This document shows positions 42,243-50,237 of a DNA stretch of 64,000 bases, piece by piece. Source of the DNA: Salinisphaera hydrothermalis (GTDB taxonomy: Bacteria; Pseudomonadota; Gammaproteobacteria; Nevskiales; Salinisphaeraceae). Each line of letters begins with the position of its first letter. The first letter of the stretch is position 1. Made by a program: the position numbers and the translations under genes. Under the pieces are notes generated by a model. That model did no database searches. It was not told the origin of the DNA and worked only from the letters and a program-made list of their open reading frames with translations. The stretch is taken from the NCBI RefSeq assembly GCF_040361195.1, contig NZ_APNE01000010.1; one strand, 5' to 3'.

Positions 42243-43232
42243 ATGCCAGCCGAGACGTCCGCCGCACTTCCGATCGAATACGACACCGTGCACCAGGCGG
42301 CCGATGGACAGCGCGATGCGCTCGTCGACGAACTGGTGCATCGCGGCAGCCAGATCGTCGACGACATCGACTCGCTCATATTTGCGCGCGACGTTCCCGG
42401 TCCGGCGGCCTGGGCACAGAACACGTGGCTCGCGCCACGCGAGTACCGCGTGGACTCGATCGGCGATGCTGCGCGGCGGCTGACTTCGATCCAGCGTAAT
42501 TGGCATCTGCATTCGATTGCGCATCATCGGCGGGCCCGCCTGATTGCCGACAAGTTACCGCCCATTCGCTTCAAGCCGCTGGAATTCCCGGCGTTTGTAC
42601 CCTCCGCTCCCCTGGGCAGTTTTGCGCTACTGGATCGTGATCGCCTGCTGGCATCGCCGGTCTGTTCAAGCGCTTTCGCCGACGGACATCCGATCTTCGC
42701 CGAGGACCGAACGGGCCCGCCGAACCGCGCTTATCTCAAACTTTGGGAAGCCCTGACGCTAGCCCGGCGGCGGCCGGGTCCGGGCGATGTCTGCCTAGAA
42801 CTCGGCGCCTCGCCGGGAGGCTGGACGTGGGTACTCGACCGGCTCGGCGCCGAGATTATCGCGGTAGACCGCGCGGACCTGGCGCCGCAGATCATGGCGA
42901 GCACGCGGGTGACGACATGGCGCGGCGACGCGTTCGGGGTGACCGTTGACGATCTGGAACGCCCACCCGACTGGATTCTGTCGGATGTCATCGCGTACCC
43001 CGGCCGATTGTTGGATCTGGCCGATTACTGGTGCCACGCGTGCCCGCACGCCGCCGTCATTATTACCGTCAAATGCCAGGGCATGGTCGATCCGGCCGAA
43101 ATCAGCCGCTTTCTCGATATAAAAAACGCCCGTCTGTGTCACCTGGCGGCCAACAAGCACGAACTGACATTCTTTCGTCTACCCGAAGGCGGGCCGCCCG
43201 AAGCCGTATTCCGCGGCCCGGACCCTCACTGA
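42243..43232 (+). CDS. RlmM-like SAM-dependent methyltransferase
   Basis: 329 residues from the ATG at 42243 (a TTG at 42210 would add 11). The C-terminal FtsJ-type Rossmann domain has CLELGASPGGWTWVLDRLGA at about 187-206 (SAM motif I), IIAVDRADLAP (motif II), DWILSDVIAYPG (catalytic Asp) and IITVKCQG (Lys). The organisation is like RlmM, which 2'-O-methylates C2498 of 23S rRNA, but the N-terminal part is shorter and differs from the THUMP-like region of E. coli RlmM. So the family is clear and the exact target is not. Its promoter must lie in or beside repeat copy 3, which ends 45 bp upstream. Confidence 0.78.
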   Translation: MPAETSAALPIEYDTVHQAADGQRDALVDELVHRGSQIVDDIDSLIFARDVPGPAAWAQNTWLAPREYRVDSIGDAARRLTSIQRNWHLHSIAHHRRARLIADKLPPIRFKPLEFPAFVPSAPLGSFALLDRDRLLASPVCSSAFADGHPIFAEDRTGPPNRAYLKLWEALTLARRRPGPGDVCLELGASPGGWTWVLDRLGAEIIAVDRADLAPQIMASTRVTTWRGDAFGVTVDDLERPPDWILSDVIAYPGRLLDLADYWCHACPHAAVIITVKCQGMVDPAEISRFLDIKNARLCHLAANKHELTFFRLPEGGPPEAVFRGPDPH

Positions 43233-43414
43233 ATGCCGCCCTCTTTACAGAGAACCGTAGGAGTGCGTATTCCTGCGTGTGGCACCCTTCATGTATCGTT
43301 GCCCCTCGTGCCGACAATTTCGACGATTCTCGGCGGGGCCGCTACCCTGTACGCGACCCTCTACGATCCCGATGCCGTGTTCCCGCGGTCAACTCGATAG
43401 GACACGTGATTTTC

Positions 43415-45556
43415 ATGCGCTACCTAGCCCTGTCTCTTGTGCTGCTGGCGATGCTTTGCGTCCAGACCGGCTGTGCCGCCTCGGAAACTCAACCGGCCCC
43501 GGTCCCGGATGCCGGCGCAGGCCCGGCCCAGGGCTATACCCCGCTGACGCCGGATAACGACCAGAGCAAGATCGATCAGGAAGTCGTGCGCGAACTGCAG
43601 GACAACCACTACAACAAGATCAAGCTCGACAACCAGTTTTCCGAGAAGTTCTTCAAGGCCTATCTCGACGATCTCGACGGCACCCACAGCGTCTTCCTGG
43701 CTTCCGACGTCAAGCGTCTGAAGCGCGAATACGGCGACGAGCTCGACGATCAGTTGAAAAGCGGCAACCTCACCGCGGCTTATGCCATCTTCAACACCTA
43801 CCAGAAGCGCCGGATCCAGATCGATCAATGGGCGCTCAATCGCATCAAGCAGGGTTTGGGCACGCTCAATCTGGACGATCAGGAATCGTTCAAGGTCGAT
43901 CGCGAAAACGCGCCATGGCCGGCCAATGCCGACGCCCGCGAGAAACTCTGGACCAAGCAGCTGGAGAATCAGGTCATCGACCTGCGTCTCAACGACATCA
44001 AGCCAGCCGAAATCCAGAAGCGCCTGACCCAGCGTTATACCAACGAACTGAAGCAGCTGCGCCAGGCCGAGCCGACCGACGCGTTCTCGGTGTACATGGA
44101 TGCCTACACCCACTGCTACGATCCGCACACCGACTATTTCTCGCCGCGGCGCTACGAAGATTTCAGCATCGACATGAACCTGCAACTGCAGGGCATCGGC
44201 GCCGAGCTACGCTCGAAGAACGGTTACGCCGAGATCGTGCGCCTGATCCCGGGCGGCCCGGCGGCCAAGTCCGGCAAGCTCAAGCCCACCGATCGCATCA
44301 TCGCCGTCGGCCAGGGCAAGAAAGGCGACTTTACCGACGTGATCGGCATGCGGCTCGACGAAACCGTACAGCTGATCCGGGGCAAGGCGGGATCGTATGT
44401 TCGCCTGCAGGTCTCGCCATCGGATAACGGCCAGACCAAGACCATTACCCTCAAGCGCGCCAAGATCAAACTCAAGGATCAGGAGGCGAGCTCCCAAATC
44501 ATCCACGTCAAACGCAATGGTACCGATCACAAGATCGGGCTTATCACCCTGCCGTCGTTCTACAACGGCACCGCGGAAGACGTGAAGAAACAGTTGATCA
44601 AGCTGAAAAAAGACCACGTCGACGCGGTGATTCTCGACCTGCGCAACAACGGCGGCGGCGCCCTCGGCGAAGCGATGCAGCTGATCGGCCTGTTCATGAA
44701 TTCAGCGCCCGGCGTACAGATTCAGGACGCCGACGGCAATATCCAGGTGCTGGGCGATCGCAACAACGGCGCGGTGTATACCGGGCCGCTGGCGGTCATG
44801 ACGAACCGGCTTTCGGCCTCGGCGTCCGAGATTGTCGCCGGTGCGCTGCAGGACTACGGCCGCGCTCTGATCCTGGGCAGCCAGACCTTCGGCAAGGGTA
44901 CGGTACAGACGCTGTTACCGTTGTCGTCCGGACAACTCAAGCTGACCGAGGCCAAGTTCTATCGTGTCTCCGGCAAGAGCACGCAGGATCGGGGCGTAAC
45001 CCCGGACATCACCTATCCGTCGGCCATCGACCCCGACAAGATCGGCGAGTCCGCCCTGCCCAATGCCTTGCCCTACGACACGATCCCGCCGACGGCCTAT
45101 CCGTCGTCCGACACGCTGCAGAAGCTGCTCCCGACGCTCAAGAAGGAGCACCAGGAGCGCATCGCGCACGACCCGGATTTCCAGTATCTGGTTCAGCGCA
45201 TCGAGCTGGCGCGCAAGCAGAGCGACCAGAACACTGTGTCGCTGGATATCAACACCCGGCGCAAGGAGCAGCAGCAACTCGAAGACAAGATGCTGGCGCT
45301 GGCCAACGCGCATCGCAAGGCGACCGGCAAGACGCCGTACAAGGACTACAAGGCATTTGAAGACGCCCAGGACGCCGACGCCACATCCGGCGACAATGGC
45401 AACAAGGGCGAGACCAAAGATACGCTGCCGACACAGCCCACAGGGTCGACCAGCAGCGACAAGATCGACGCCTACGAGACCGAGAGTGCCAATATCCTGC
45501 TGGATCTGATCCAGGCCTATCACTCGGCACAACAAGGGCATAAAAAGGCGGCATAA
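43415..45556 (+). CDS. prc: Tail-specific protease Prc (S41 family)
   Basis: 713 residues from the ATG at 43415, preceded by AGGA. A signal sequence MRYLALSLVLLAMLCVQTGC suggests a lipid-anchored periplasmic form. An N-terminal helical region follows (about 60-230), then a PDZ domain at about 245-330 (GIGAELRSKNGYAEIVRLIP), then the S41 protease core with the Ser/Lys dyad Ser469 in RLSASASEI and Lys494 in TFGKGT. The C-terminal helical part has a Lys/Gln-rich coiled segment. Prc trims C-termini of periplasmic proteins such as PBP3 and degrades peptidoglycan hydrolases with the adaptor NlpI. It is the last gene before a strong hairpin. Confidence 0.93.
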   Translation: MRYLALSLVLLAMLCVQTGCAASETQPAPVPDAGAGPAQGYTPLTPDNDQSKIDQEVVRELQDNHYNKIKLDNQFSEKFFKAYLDDLDGTHSVFLASDVKRLKREYGDELDDQLKSGNLTAAYAIFNTYQKRRIQIDQWALNRIKQGLGTLNLDDQESFKVDRENAPWPANADAREKLWTKQLENQVIDLRLNDIKPAEIQKRLTQRYTNELKQLRQAEPTDAFSVYMDAYTHCYDPHTDYFSPRRYEDFSIDMNLQLQGIGAELRSKNGYAEIVRLIPGGPAAKSGKLKPTDRIIAVGQGKKGDFTDVIGMRLDETVQLIRGKAGSYVRLQVSPSDNGQTKTITLKRAKIKLKDQEASSQIIHVKRNGTDHKIGLITLPSFYNGTAEDVKKQLIKLKKDHVDAVILDLRNNGGGALGEAMQLIGLFMNSAPGVQIQDADGNIQVLGDRNNGAVYTGPLAVMTNRLSASASEIVAGALQDYGRALILGSQTFGKGTVQTLLPLSSGQLKLTEAKFYRVSGKSTQDRGVTPDITYPSAIDPDKIGESALPNALPYDTIPPTAYPSSDTLQKLLPTLKKEHQERIAHDPDFQYLVQRIELARKQSDQNTVSLDINTRRKEQQQLEDKMLALANAHRKATGKTPYKDYKAFEDAQDADATSGDNGNKGETKDTLPTQPTGSTSSDKIDAYETESANILLDLIQAYHSAQQGHKKAA

Positions 45557-45601
45557 GCCGATCGGCAGCCGGACTCGCTTTGGGTCGGCTGCTCCGATAT
45601 C

Positions 45602-45641
45602 CCAACCAAGAAGGCCGGCATTAGCCGGCCTTCTTGGTTGG
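45602..45641. terminator. Perfect 18-bp hairpin downstream of prc
   Basis: CCAACCAAGAAGGCCGGC, loop ATTA, GCCGGCCTTCTTGGTTGG: all 18 pairs match. It lies 45 bases after the prc stop. The upper stem is GC-rich but no U tract follows; each strand carries only a TTCTTGG run inside the stem. It could stop transcription in both directions. The remaining 256 bases to the next gene hold nothing that I can recognise. Confidence 0.65.
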
Positions 45642-45897
45642 CGTTGAGATTGGCTTCGAGCCCGTGCCGAACGAATCCTCACGACACGCTTAAGGACGGG
45701 CGTTACGAACGCAGCGGGCTCATTTCACAAACAGCGATAGCGACACGAGCGAGTCGTGCCAAGCCGGCGATGAGTGCGCCCGGTGCCGCCATGCGAAAAC
45801 GCATACACACCGCCTTTGGCGTGCTCAAACACCAGACGCCGTATCAACCCCAAGCCGCTTCTCTATAGCCCTTGGGTTGGGGCACGCACGATGGTAT

Positions 45898-46320
45898 CTA
45901 GCGCTGCCCGGTCAATGAGGCGTAGCTCATACCGAGGACGCTGCCATAAACAACGTGCATCGCCAGCGTGAAGCCGATCAACGGCCAGCCGATCGCGATA
46001 CCGAAAAATCCGTAGCCGGTCACGGGCAAAAACAACAGCATCATCGCCAGCCACGCGAACAGACCGAAGACGATGCCGCGTACCAGCCCACGATTGCCCG
46101 GCAGGCGCCGGTATAACAATGCGAAGAGCACGCCCCACAGGATGGCGCCGATCACGAAATGGCCGACCCAGCCCATGACCAACAAACCGCCGGTCAGGCG
46201 ATGAATTGCCTCAATCGCGTTAAAAGCCGACAGCCAGTGCGAAAAAGCCTTGATGATCATCAGGATCGACAGCACGACCGTGGCGATGAAGCCGGCAACG
46301 ACACCCTTGAGTGGGTTCAT
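45898..46320 (-). CDS. DUF6789-like small membrane protein
   Basis: 140 residues from the ATG at 46318-46320, which has GAGGAGA upstream; the longer frame adds 16 residues without a site. Four membrane segments: GVVAGFIATVVLSILMIIKA, GGLLVMGWVGHFVIGAILWG, VFGLFAWLAMMLLFLPVTGY and WPLIGFTLAMHVVYGSVLGM. The order N-P-L-K-G..AGF.AT, GW.GHF.IG, LPG, and H..YG..LG fits DUF6789. The function is unknown. It is a single gene between prc and the outer-membrane protein gene, with its own ribosome site. Confidence 0.68.
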   Translation of the reverse strand: MNPLKGVVAGFIATVVLSILMIIKAFSHWLSAFNAIEAIHRLTGGLLVMGWVGHFVIGAILWGVLFALLYRRLPGNRGLVRGIVFGLFAWLAMMLLFLPVTGYGFFGIAIGWPLIGFTLAMHVVYGSVLGMSYASLTGQR

Positions 46321-46477
46321 GAGGTCTCCTCTGCGGTGCAAAGAGGCCAGCCTACCGTATGGCGCCAACCCGGCGGCCGACGTGCGTAACCGCTGCGTTA
46401 GACTTTTTGTAACGACCGTGGCGCCAAGTTCCTCGATCGATCAGGTCGTTGCATAGCCCACAGGACTACGAGCGGCC

Positions 46478-46505
46478 TGCCAACGCGGCGCTCACACGAA
46501 ACCTA
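46478..46505. repeat. Decayed end of the TA-flanked element
   Basis: GCCAACGCGGCGCTCACACG, followed by AAACCTAG, matches the inner-to-outer sequence of a copy-1 type end (GCCAACGCGGCACTCGCACG, then AAACCTCA) with three or four differences. The outer part lies on the stop codon of the surface-antigen gene, whose reverse strand reads TTCTAGGTTTCGTG. No second end is visible nearby. Confidence 0.5.
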
Positions 46506-47876
46506 GAACGCGTTGCCAAACGACAGATACACCAGCCCTTTGCTCTCGCCCGAGAAGCCGGCCTCGAGACGCGCCGAGATCGCCTCACCCAGCGCCACAC
46601 GCAGCCCGGCGCCGTAGCTGAACTGGATATCGTTGCTCAACCCCGGCGCGACCTGTGGTGTATCGGCGAGCAGATCGCTGGGCAGACGCGATTTGTCCAG
46701 GAACACCCGGCCGGCGCCGCCGAACACGGTGCCGTCGAGTCGCACGCGCCATAGATTACGGAATTGAAAATCGGCGAGCAGTTGCTGATAGCCGACGCGG
46801 GCGAAGATCCGGCTCTGTCCCAGGAAACGATTGGGGTAAAAACCTTCCAGGCTGTCGAACCCGCCGATCGACGAAAACTCGTAGAACGGCAGATCGTTGC
46901 CACTGCCGGTCAAGTACTGGCCATCGATCCGAAAGCCGATCAAATGTTTGGGCGAACCGATCGGATGCACGTAGCTCGCATCGCCGGTGAATCGCGCATA
47001 GTTGAAATCGTTACCGAGTTCCGGCCCGACGTGGGTGACTTTGCCGACGACGTTCCAGCCCTGTTGCGGCCGGGTGAGATCGCGCTGGGTGTTGTAGATG
47101 ATCGATAGCGATAACGGGTTGTTATAACCGCCCTTGATGCCGGGCAATTTGCTGAACGCGTCGGTCGTGGCGAGCTTACCGTGCTGGGGATCACCCGGGC
47201 CGACGGTGGTGCGGTCATAACCGATAGTGCCGGCCGCGACCCAATGCGGCGCTAAGCGACGGGCGAGCGTGAACAACAACGACGTGGCGTGATACTCGTG
47301 CTGGCTCAGCTCCTTGTCGCCGACATTGTTGTTGCCGAGGCCGTAAAAATCAGTGGTCGGGCGCAGCTCGTACTCGAACCGCACCAGGCCAATGAAATCG
47401 CTGCCGAATAAATGCGGCACGCCCCAGGTGCCATCGACGCTGGTCTCTCCACCGGTCGACTGCGTCGCGCCGATATCGAGGTTCATGTGGGTATCGCCGA
47501 AATTGATATCGCTGAACTTACCGCCCACGATGAAACCCACTTCCGGGTCATAACCCAGCTGTGGCAACAAGGCGACATTGTGGGACGAATCGAGCGCGTT
47601 GGCCGCTTCCGAATCACCCGGCTGGGCCTGCCCCTCTTGTCCAGCCGCCGCGGCTTTGTTTTCCTTGACCGCCCGGCGCTCGTTGTCCAACACAATGAAC
47701 TGCCCCACGCTACGCTCAATATCGAGCGTACCGCCGGCATAGGCAGGGCTGGCCACTGCCCAGGACAAACCAAAACCGAGCGCACAACATGCCAGGCCTC
47801 GGCCGGCAACCGTGCCACGCTGGCGCCAACGCATGGGCCGGTCGGCCACGTCTGGCGCGGTAGCGAGTGTGTTCAT
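46503..47876 (-). CDS. Outer-membrane beta-barrel protein, bacterial surface antigen (BamA-like barrel) family
   Basis: 457 residues. A signal peptide of the form RGLACCALGFGLSWAVASPA ends near residue 48. A 60-residue linker rich in Ala/Glu/Gln follows, then a roughly 350-residue barrel of alternating aromatic/polar strands, with GFIVGGKFSDINFGDTHMNL early and the family-typical PFYEFSSIGGFDSLEGFYPN, GQSRIFARVGYQQLLADFQF and a terminal ...VYLSFGNAF with the C-terminal Phe needed for barrel assembly. There are no POTRA repeats, so it is a barrel-only member rather than BamA or TamA. The substrate is unknown. Confidence 0.8.
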   Translation of the reverse strand: MNTLATAPDVADRPMRWRQRGTVAGRGLACCALGFGLSWAVASPAYAGGTLDIERSVGQFIVLDNERRAVKENKAAAAGQEGQAQPGDSEAANALDSSHNVALLPQLGYDPEVGFIVGGKFSDINFGDTHMNLDIGATQSTGGETSVDGTWGVPHLFGSDFIGLVRFEYELRPTTDFYGLGNNNVGDKELSQHEYHATSLLFTLARRLAPHWVAAGTIGYDRTTVGPGDPQHGKLATTDAFSKLPGIKGGYNNPLSLSIIYNTQRDLTRPQQGWNVVGKVTHVGPELGNDFNYARFTGDASYVHPIGSPKHLIGFRIDGQYLTGSGNDLPFYEFSSIGGFDSLEGFYPNRFLGQSRIFARVGYQQLLADFQFRNLWRVRLDGTVFGGAGRVFLDKSRLPSDLLADTPQVAPGLSNDIQFSYGAGLRVALGEAISARLEAGFSGESKGLVYLSFGNAF

Positions 47877-48045
47877 CGTCGAAAACCTCTAGCGTGAGCC
47901 CGCCCGTCGTCCCGGCCCAACGCCGGGCGACCATGAAATATCGGCGTGACCGAAAGTTACGTTACCGCAACGAATGGGGCCGGGATATGGGGAACCTCAC
48001 TGATCTCGACGCACGACCGTGACCGTCCGCCGTGGTCATCCACGC

Positions 48046-48538
48046 TCAGGTCAACCGGCGTATGAGATCGGCGTGCTGTGGCCAGTCGGCGATGCGCTCG
48101 GCGGCGTCGGCCAGCTCGAAATCGTCGAAATCGAAGCCCGGCGCCACGGTATTGCCGACCAGCGCAAAGCCCTGACTACCCGCCATTTCGGCCCCGAACC
48201 AGGCGCCTTGCGGCACCACGAATTGGGGCCTGACCGGCCACCAGATCGTGGCCGAGCATCTGTTCGATATGCTGGCCTTCGGGCGTGATGACATGAACTA
48301 TCAATGGATCGCCGGTATAGAAATGCCAGACTTCATCCGACTTCAGGCGATGCAAGTGCGACACCTCGGCATCGCGCAATAGAAAATAGATCGCCGTGGC
48401 GGCAGCACGCGGCCCGTCGTAGCGGTCGGGTAGGCCCGTGGACGCGAGCGTGTCGGCGGCCTGATAGGTTTGGCGATAATACCCGCCCTCGGGGTGCGGC
48501 TGGAGGCATAGCCTCTGGATGATGTCGTCGGCGGTCAT
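48046..48538 (-). pseudogene. DUF985-family cupin, frameshifted
   Basis: The N-terminal two thirds read in one frame from the ATG at about 48538: TADDIIQRLCLQPHPEGGYY, TAIYFLLRDAEVSHLHRLKS, DEVWHFYTGDPLIVHVITPE, GHDLVAGQ. The expected continuation, PQFVVPQGAWFGAEMAGSQG and VGNTVAPGFDFDDFELADAA, is in the next frame. The switch falls at a run of four G at 48225-48228 (plus strand); removing one base joins the frames as GQAQFVVP. Family members are 150-170-residue cupins of unknown function. It may be a real lesion or a sequencing/assembly error in a homopolymer. All other conserved blocks are intact. Confidence 0.8.
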
Positions 48539-48705
48539 CGTGTCGCAGGCGAATGAAACAACATGGCCATCGTTAACACAGATGACGCGCCGGCCCCGAG
48601 CGAAGCGCATGCCACGGCCGGCCCCGGCGGCGGTTCAAATCCGATTCATGCAGCGCGGCGTAATAATAGAGACTCATCGAGCGCGCGTTTCGCGCGGCGG
48701 TCGCC

Positions 48706-49149
48706 ATGAAACGTTTGATTCCTGCGTTGGCACTGACCCTGGCCGGCTTCGGTTGCGCCCCATACGCCTACCACGACGTGGAATACGAGCGAGTCTACCC
48801 TCGCTACGACATCGACTACCCGGGCTATATCGTTTATCCCGGCTACGACGATTATCCTGCGTATCGTGACTGGCATCGAGACGACGACCGCTGGCGCTCC
48901 GATCATCGATGGGATGACCGGGACCGCCGACCCGCCCACCGCGACTTCGATCACCGCGAGGTCGGGCATGATCGCGATCGTATCCGGGACCGGCACGACT
49001 GGCATTCCGGGCATGACAGACCGCCCGACCGGCACGATGCCCGGCCGGGACACGACGTCTCGCCTCGCCCGTCGTTCCAGCCACGAGAGTCGCACCCGCC
49101 CGTCGACGGGAGGCCCGGCGTCCCAGCTCCGGGGCGCGTGCGCGATTAG
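48706..49149 (+). CDS. Putative lipoprotein with His/Asp/Arg/Tyr-rich low-complexity body
   Basis: 147 residues. The signal MKRLIPALALTLAGFGC ends in a lipobox-like AGFGC. The body has two parts: a Tyr/Pro/Asp-rich stretch (YPRYDIDYPGYIVYPGYDDY) at about 31-50 and a very hydrophilic His/Asp/Arg stretch (HRDDDRWRSDHRWDDRDRRP) at about 57-76 that continues to the end. The repeated DR/HR/DHR units suggest metal or polyanion binding, but no family is recognised. The gene meets the DUF3253 gene tail to tail with a 4-bp overlap. Confidence 0.6.
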   Translation: MKRLIPALALTLAGFGCAPYAYHDVEYERVYPRYDIDYPGYIVYPGYDDYPAYRDWHRDDDRWRSDHRWDDRDRRPAHRDFDHREVGHDRDRIRDRHDWHSGHDRPPDRHDARPGHDVSPRPSFQPRESHPPVDGRPGVPAPGRVRD

Positions 49150-49412
49150 ACGCGGGGCAGCCCAAGCCGGATCGGCCCGCTGAAATTGTCGGGATCGACC
49201 TGTTCGCCGCGCTGCCGGATTTCGATCCGCTGCCGGTGAGCGAGATCGACCGCGGCCTGCCGGACGCGGGGCATCAGCTCGCGCCAATCGCAGCCGCCCT
49301 GTTCGCTTGCAATATCGCGCGCGATTTCCGAAGGGCAGCAGGTCGCATCCGGCCCTCGTTCGTGTACCCGATCGACGATGGCACGGGCGATCGCCTGGTC
49401 GCTGACGCTCAC
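49146..49412 (-). CDS. DUF3253 family protein
   Basis: 88 residues. A small winged-helix-like domain: AIARAIVDRVHERGPDATCC, PSEIARDIASEQGG, DWRELMPRVRQAAVDLAHRQ and a C-terminal VDPDNFSGPIRL. The CCPSE...WRxLMPxVR...GPIRL pattern is that of DUF3253, which has no assigned function. Its start codon overlaps the stop of the frnE-like gene (ATGA), so it is the second gene of that operon and its product is translated in coupling with the DsbA-like protein. Confidence 0.83.
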   Translation of the reverse strand: MSVSDQAIARAIVDRVHERGPDATCCPSEIARDIASEQGGCDWRELMPRVRQAAVDLAHRQRIEIRQRGEQVDPDNFSGPIRLGLPRV

Positions 49413-50074
49413 GCGTCGGATGCGGCTTCACCCGCGAGCTCTGTTGCGATCTGGCGCAAGGCATCCGCCAGTACCTCGGGCGGCTGAGCCCCGGAAATGA
49501 GATAACGCTCGGCGACCACAAACGAGGGAACGGCCGTAACACCGAGCTGGTGGTAGTAGTCGATTTCGGCTTGCACCGCGTCGGCGTGACGCTCGCCCGC
49601 CAGGATATCGTCGATGGTGCCCGCATCCATGCCCAGCGAGACGCCAATCTCGCGCAGCAGCCCCGGATCGGTCGGGTTGGCGGCTTCGCGGAAGTACACA
49701 TCGAACAATTGCTCGTTAAACGCCTGATCGACACCGGCCTCGCGCGCTTCATGCAGCACGCGATGCACATCGAAGGTGTTCCAGGAGCGGCGCTCGGCGG
49801 CACGCTCGAAGTTCAGACCGGATTCGGCGGCCGCCGCGATGATTTGCTGCTGCGACTCGCGCACCTCGTCCGGCGTCTTGCCGTATTTCGCGGCCAGATG
49901 ATCCACCATGTCGCGCCCTTCGGGCCCGATATCGGGATTCAGCACGAACGGATGCCAGCGCAGCCGGCAATCGATGTCGTCGAGCCGATCGGTGGCTTGT
50001 TGCAAACGGGCAAGGCCAATCGCGCACCACGGACAGACAATGTCCGAGACGAGATCGATATCCAGGGTCATCAT
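49409..50074 (-). CDS. DsbA-family oxidoreductase, FrnE-like
   Basis: 221 residues from the ATG at 50072-50074 (a second ATG follows immediately). LVSDIVCPWCAIGLARLQQA at about 6-25 carries a CPWC active site directly after the first strand. A long helical insertion follows, with WHPFVLNPDIGPEGRDM, and the thioredoxin cis-Pro region GVTAVPSFVVAERYLISGAQ is near residue 180-199. There is no signal peptide, so it acts in the cytoplasm. FrnE-type proteins are linked to polyketide modification, oxidative stress or 2-hydroxychromene-type isomerisation. It forms an operon with DUF3253. Confidence 0.88.
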   Translation of the reverse strand: MMTLDIDLVSDIVCPWCAIGLARLQQATDRLDDIDCRLRWHPFVLNPDIGPEGRDMVDHLAAKYGKTPDEVRESQQQIIAAAAESGLNFERAAERRSWNTFDVHRVLHEAREAGVDQAFNEQLFDVYFREAANPTDPGLLREIGVSLGMDAGTIDDILAGERHADAVQAEIDYYHQLGVTAVPSFVVAERYLISGAQPPEVLADALRQIATELAGEAASDA

Positions 50075-50237
50075 GACGGGCTCCGGGGGCGTGTCGCGTC
50101 TATCAATCTGTCGCCGTGCGGGCGATGTTTCAATACATGCGTTGTCGGGATTACCCTTGGGTGCCCCCATCTTGATAGGCTAGCGAGCTTTCATGATGCA
50201 GCGAGCCGGCGCGGCGCCGGTCGTTGGGGGATTGTCG

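Noticed and set aside
43031..43414. Longer Prc with about 128 extra N-terminal residues
   Set aside because: The extension overlaps the methyltransferase gene and would bury the signal peptide that begins at 43415.
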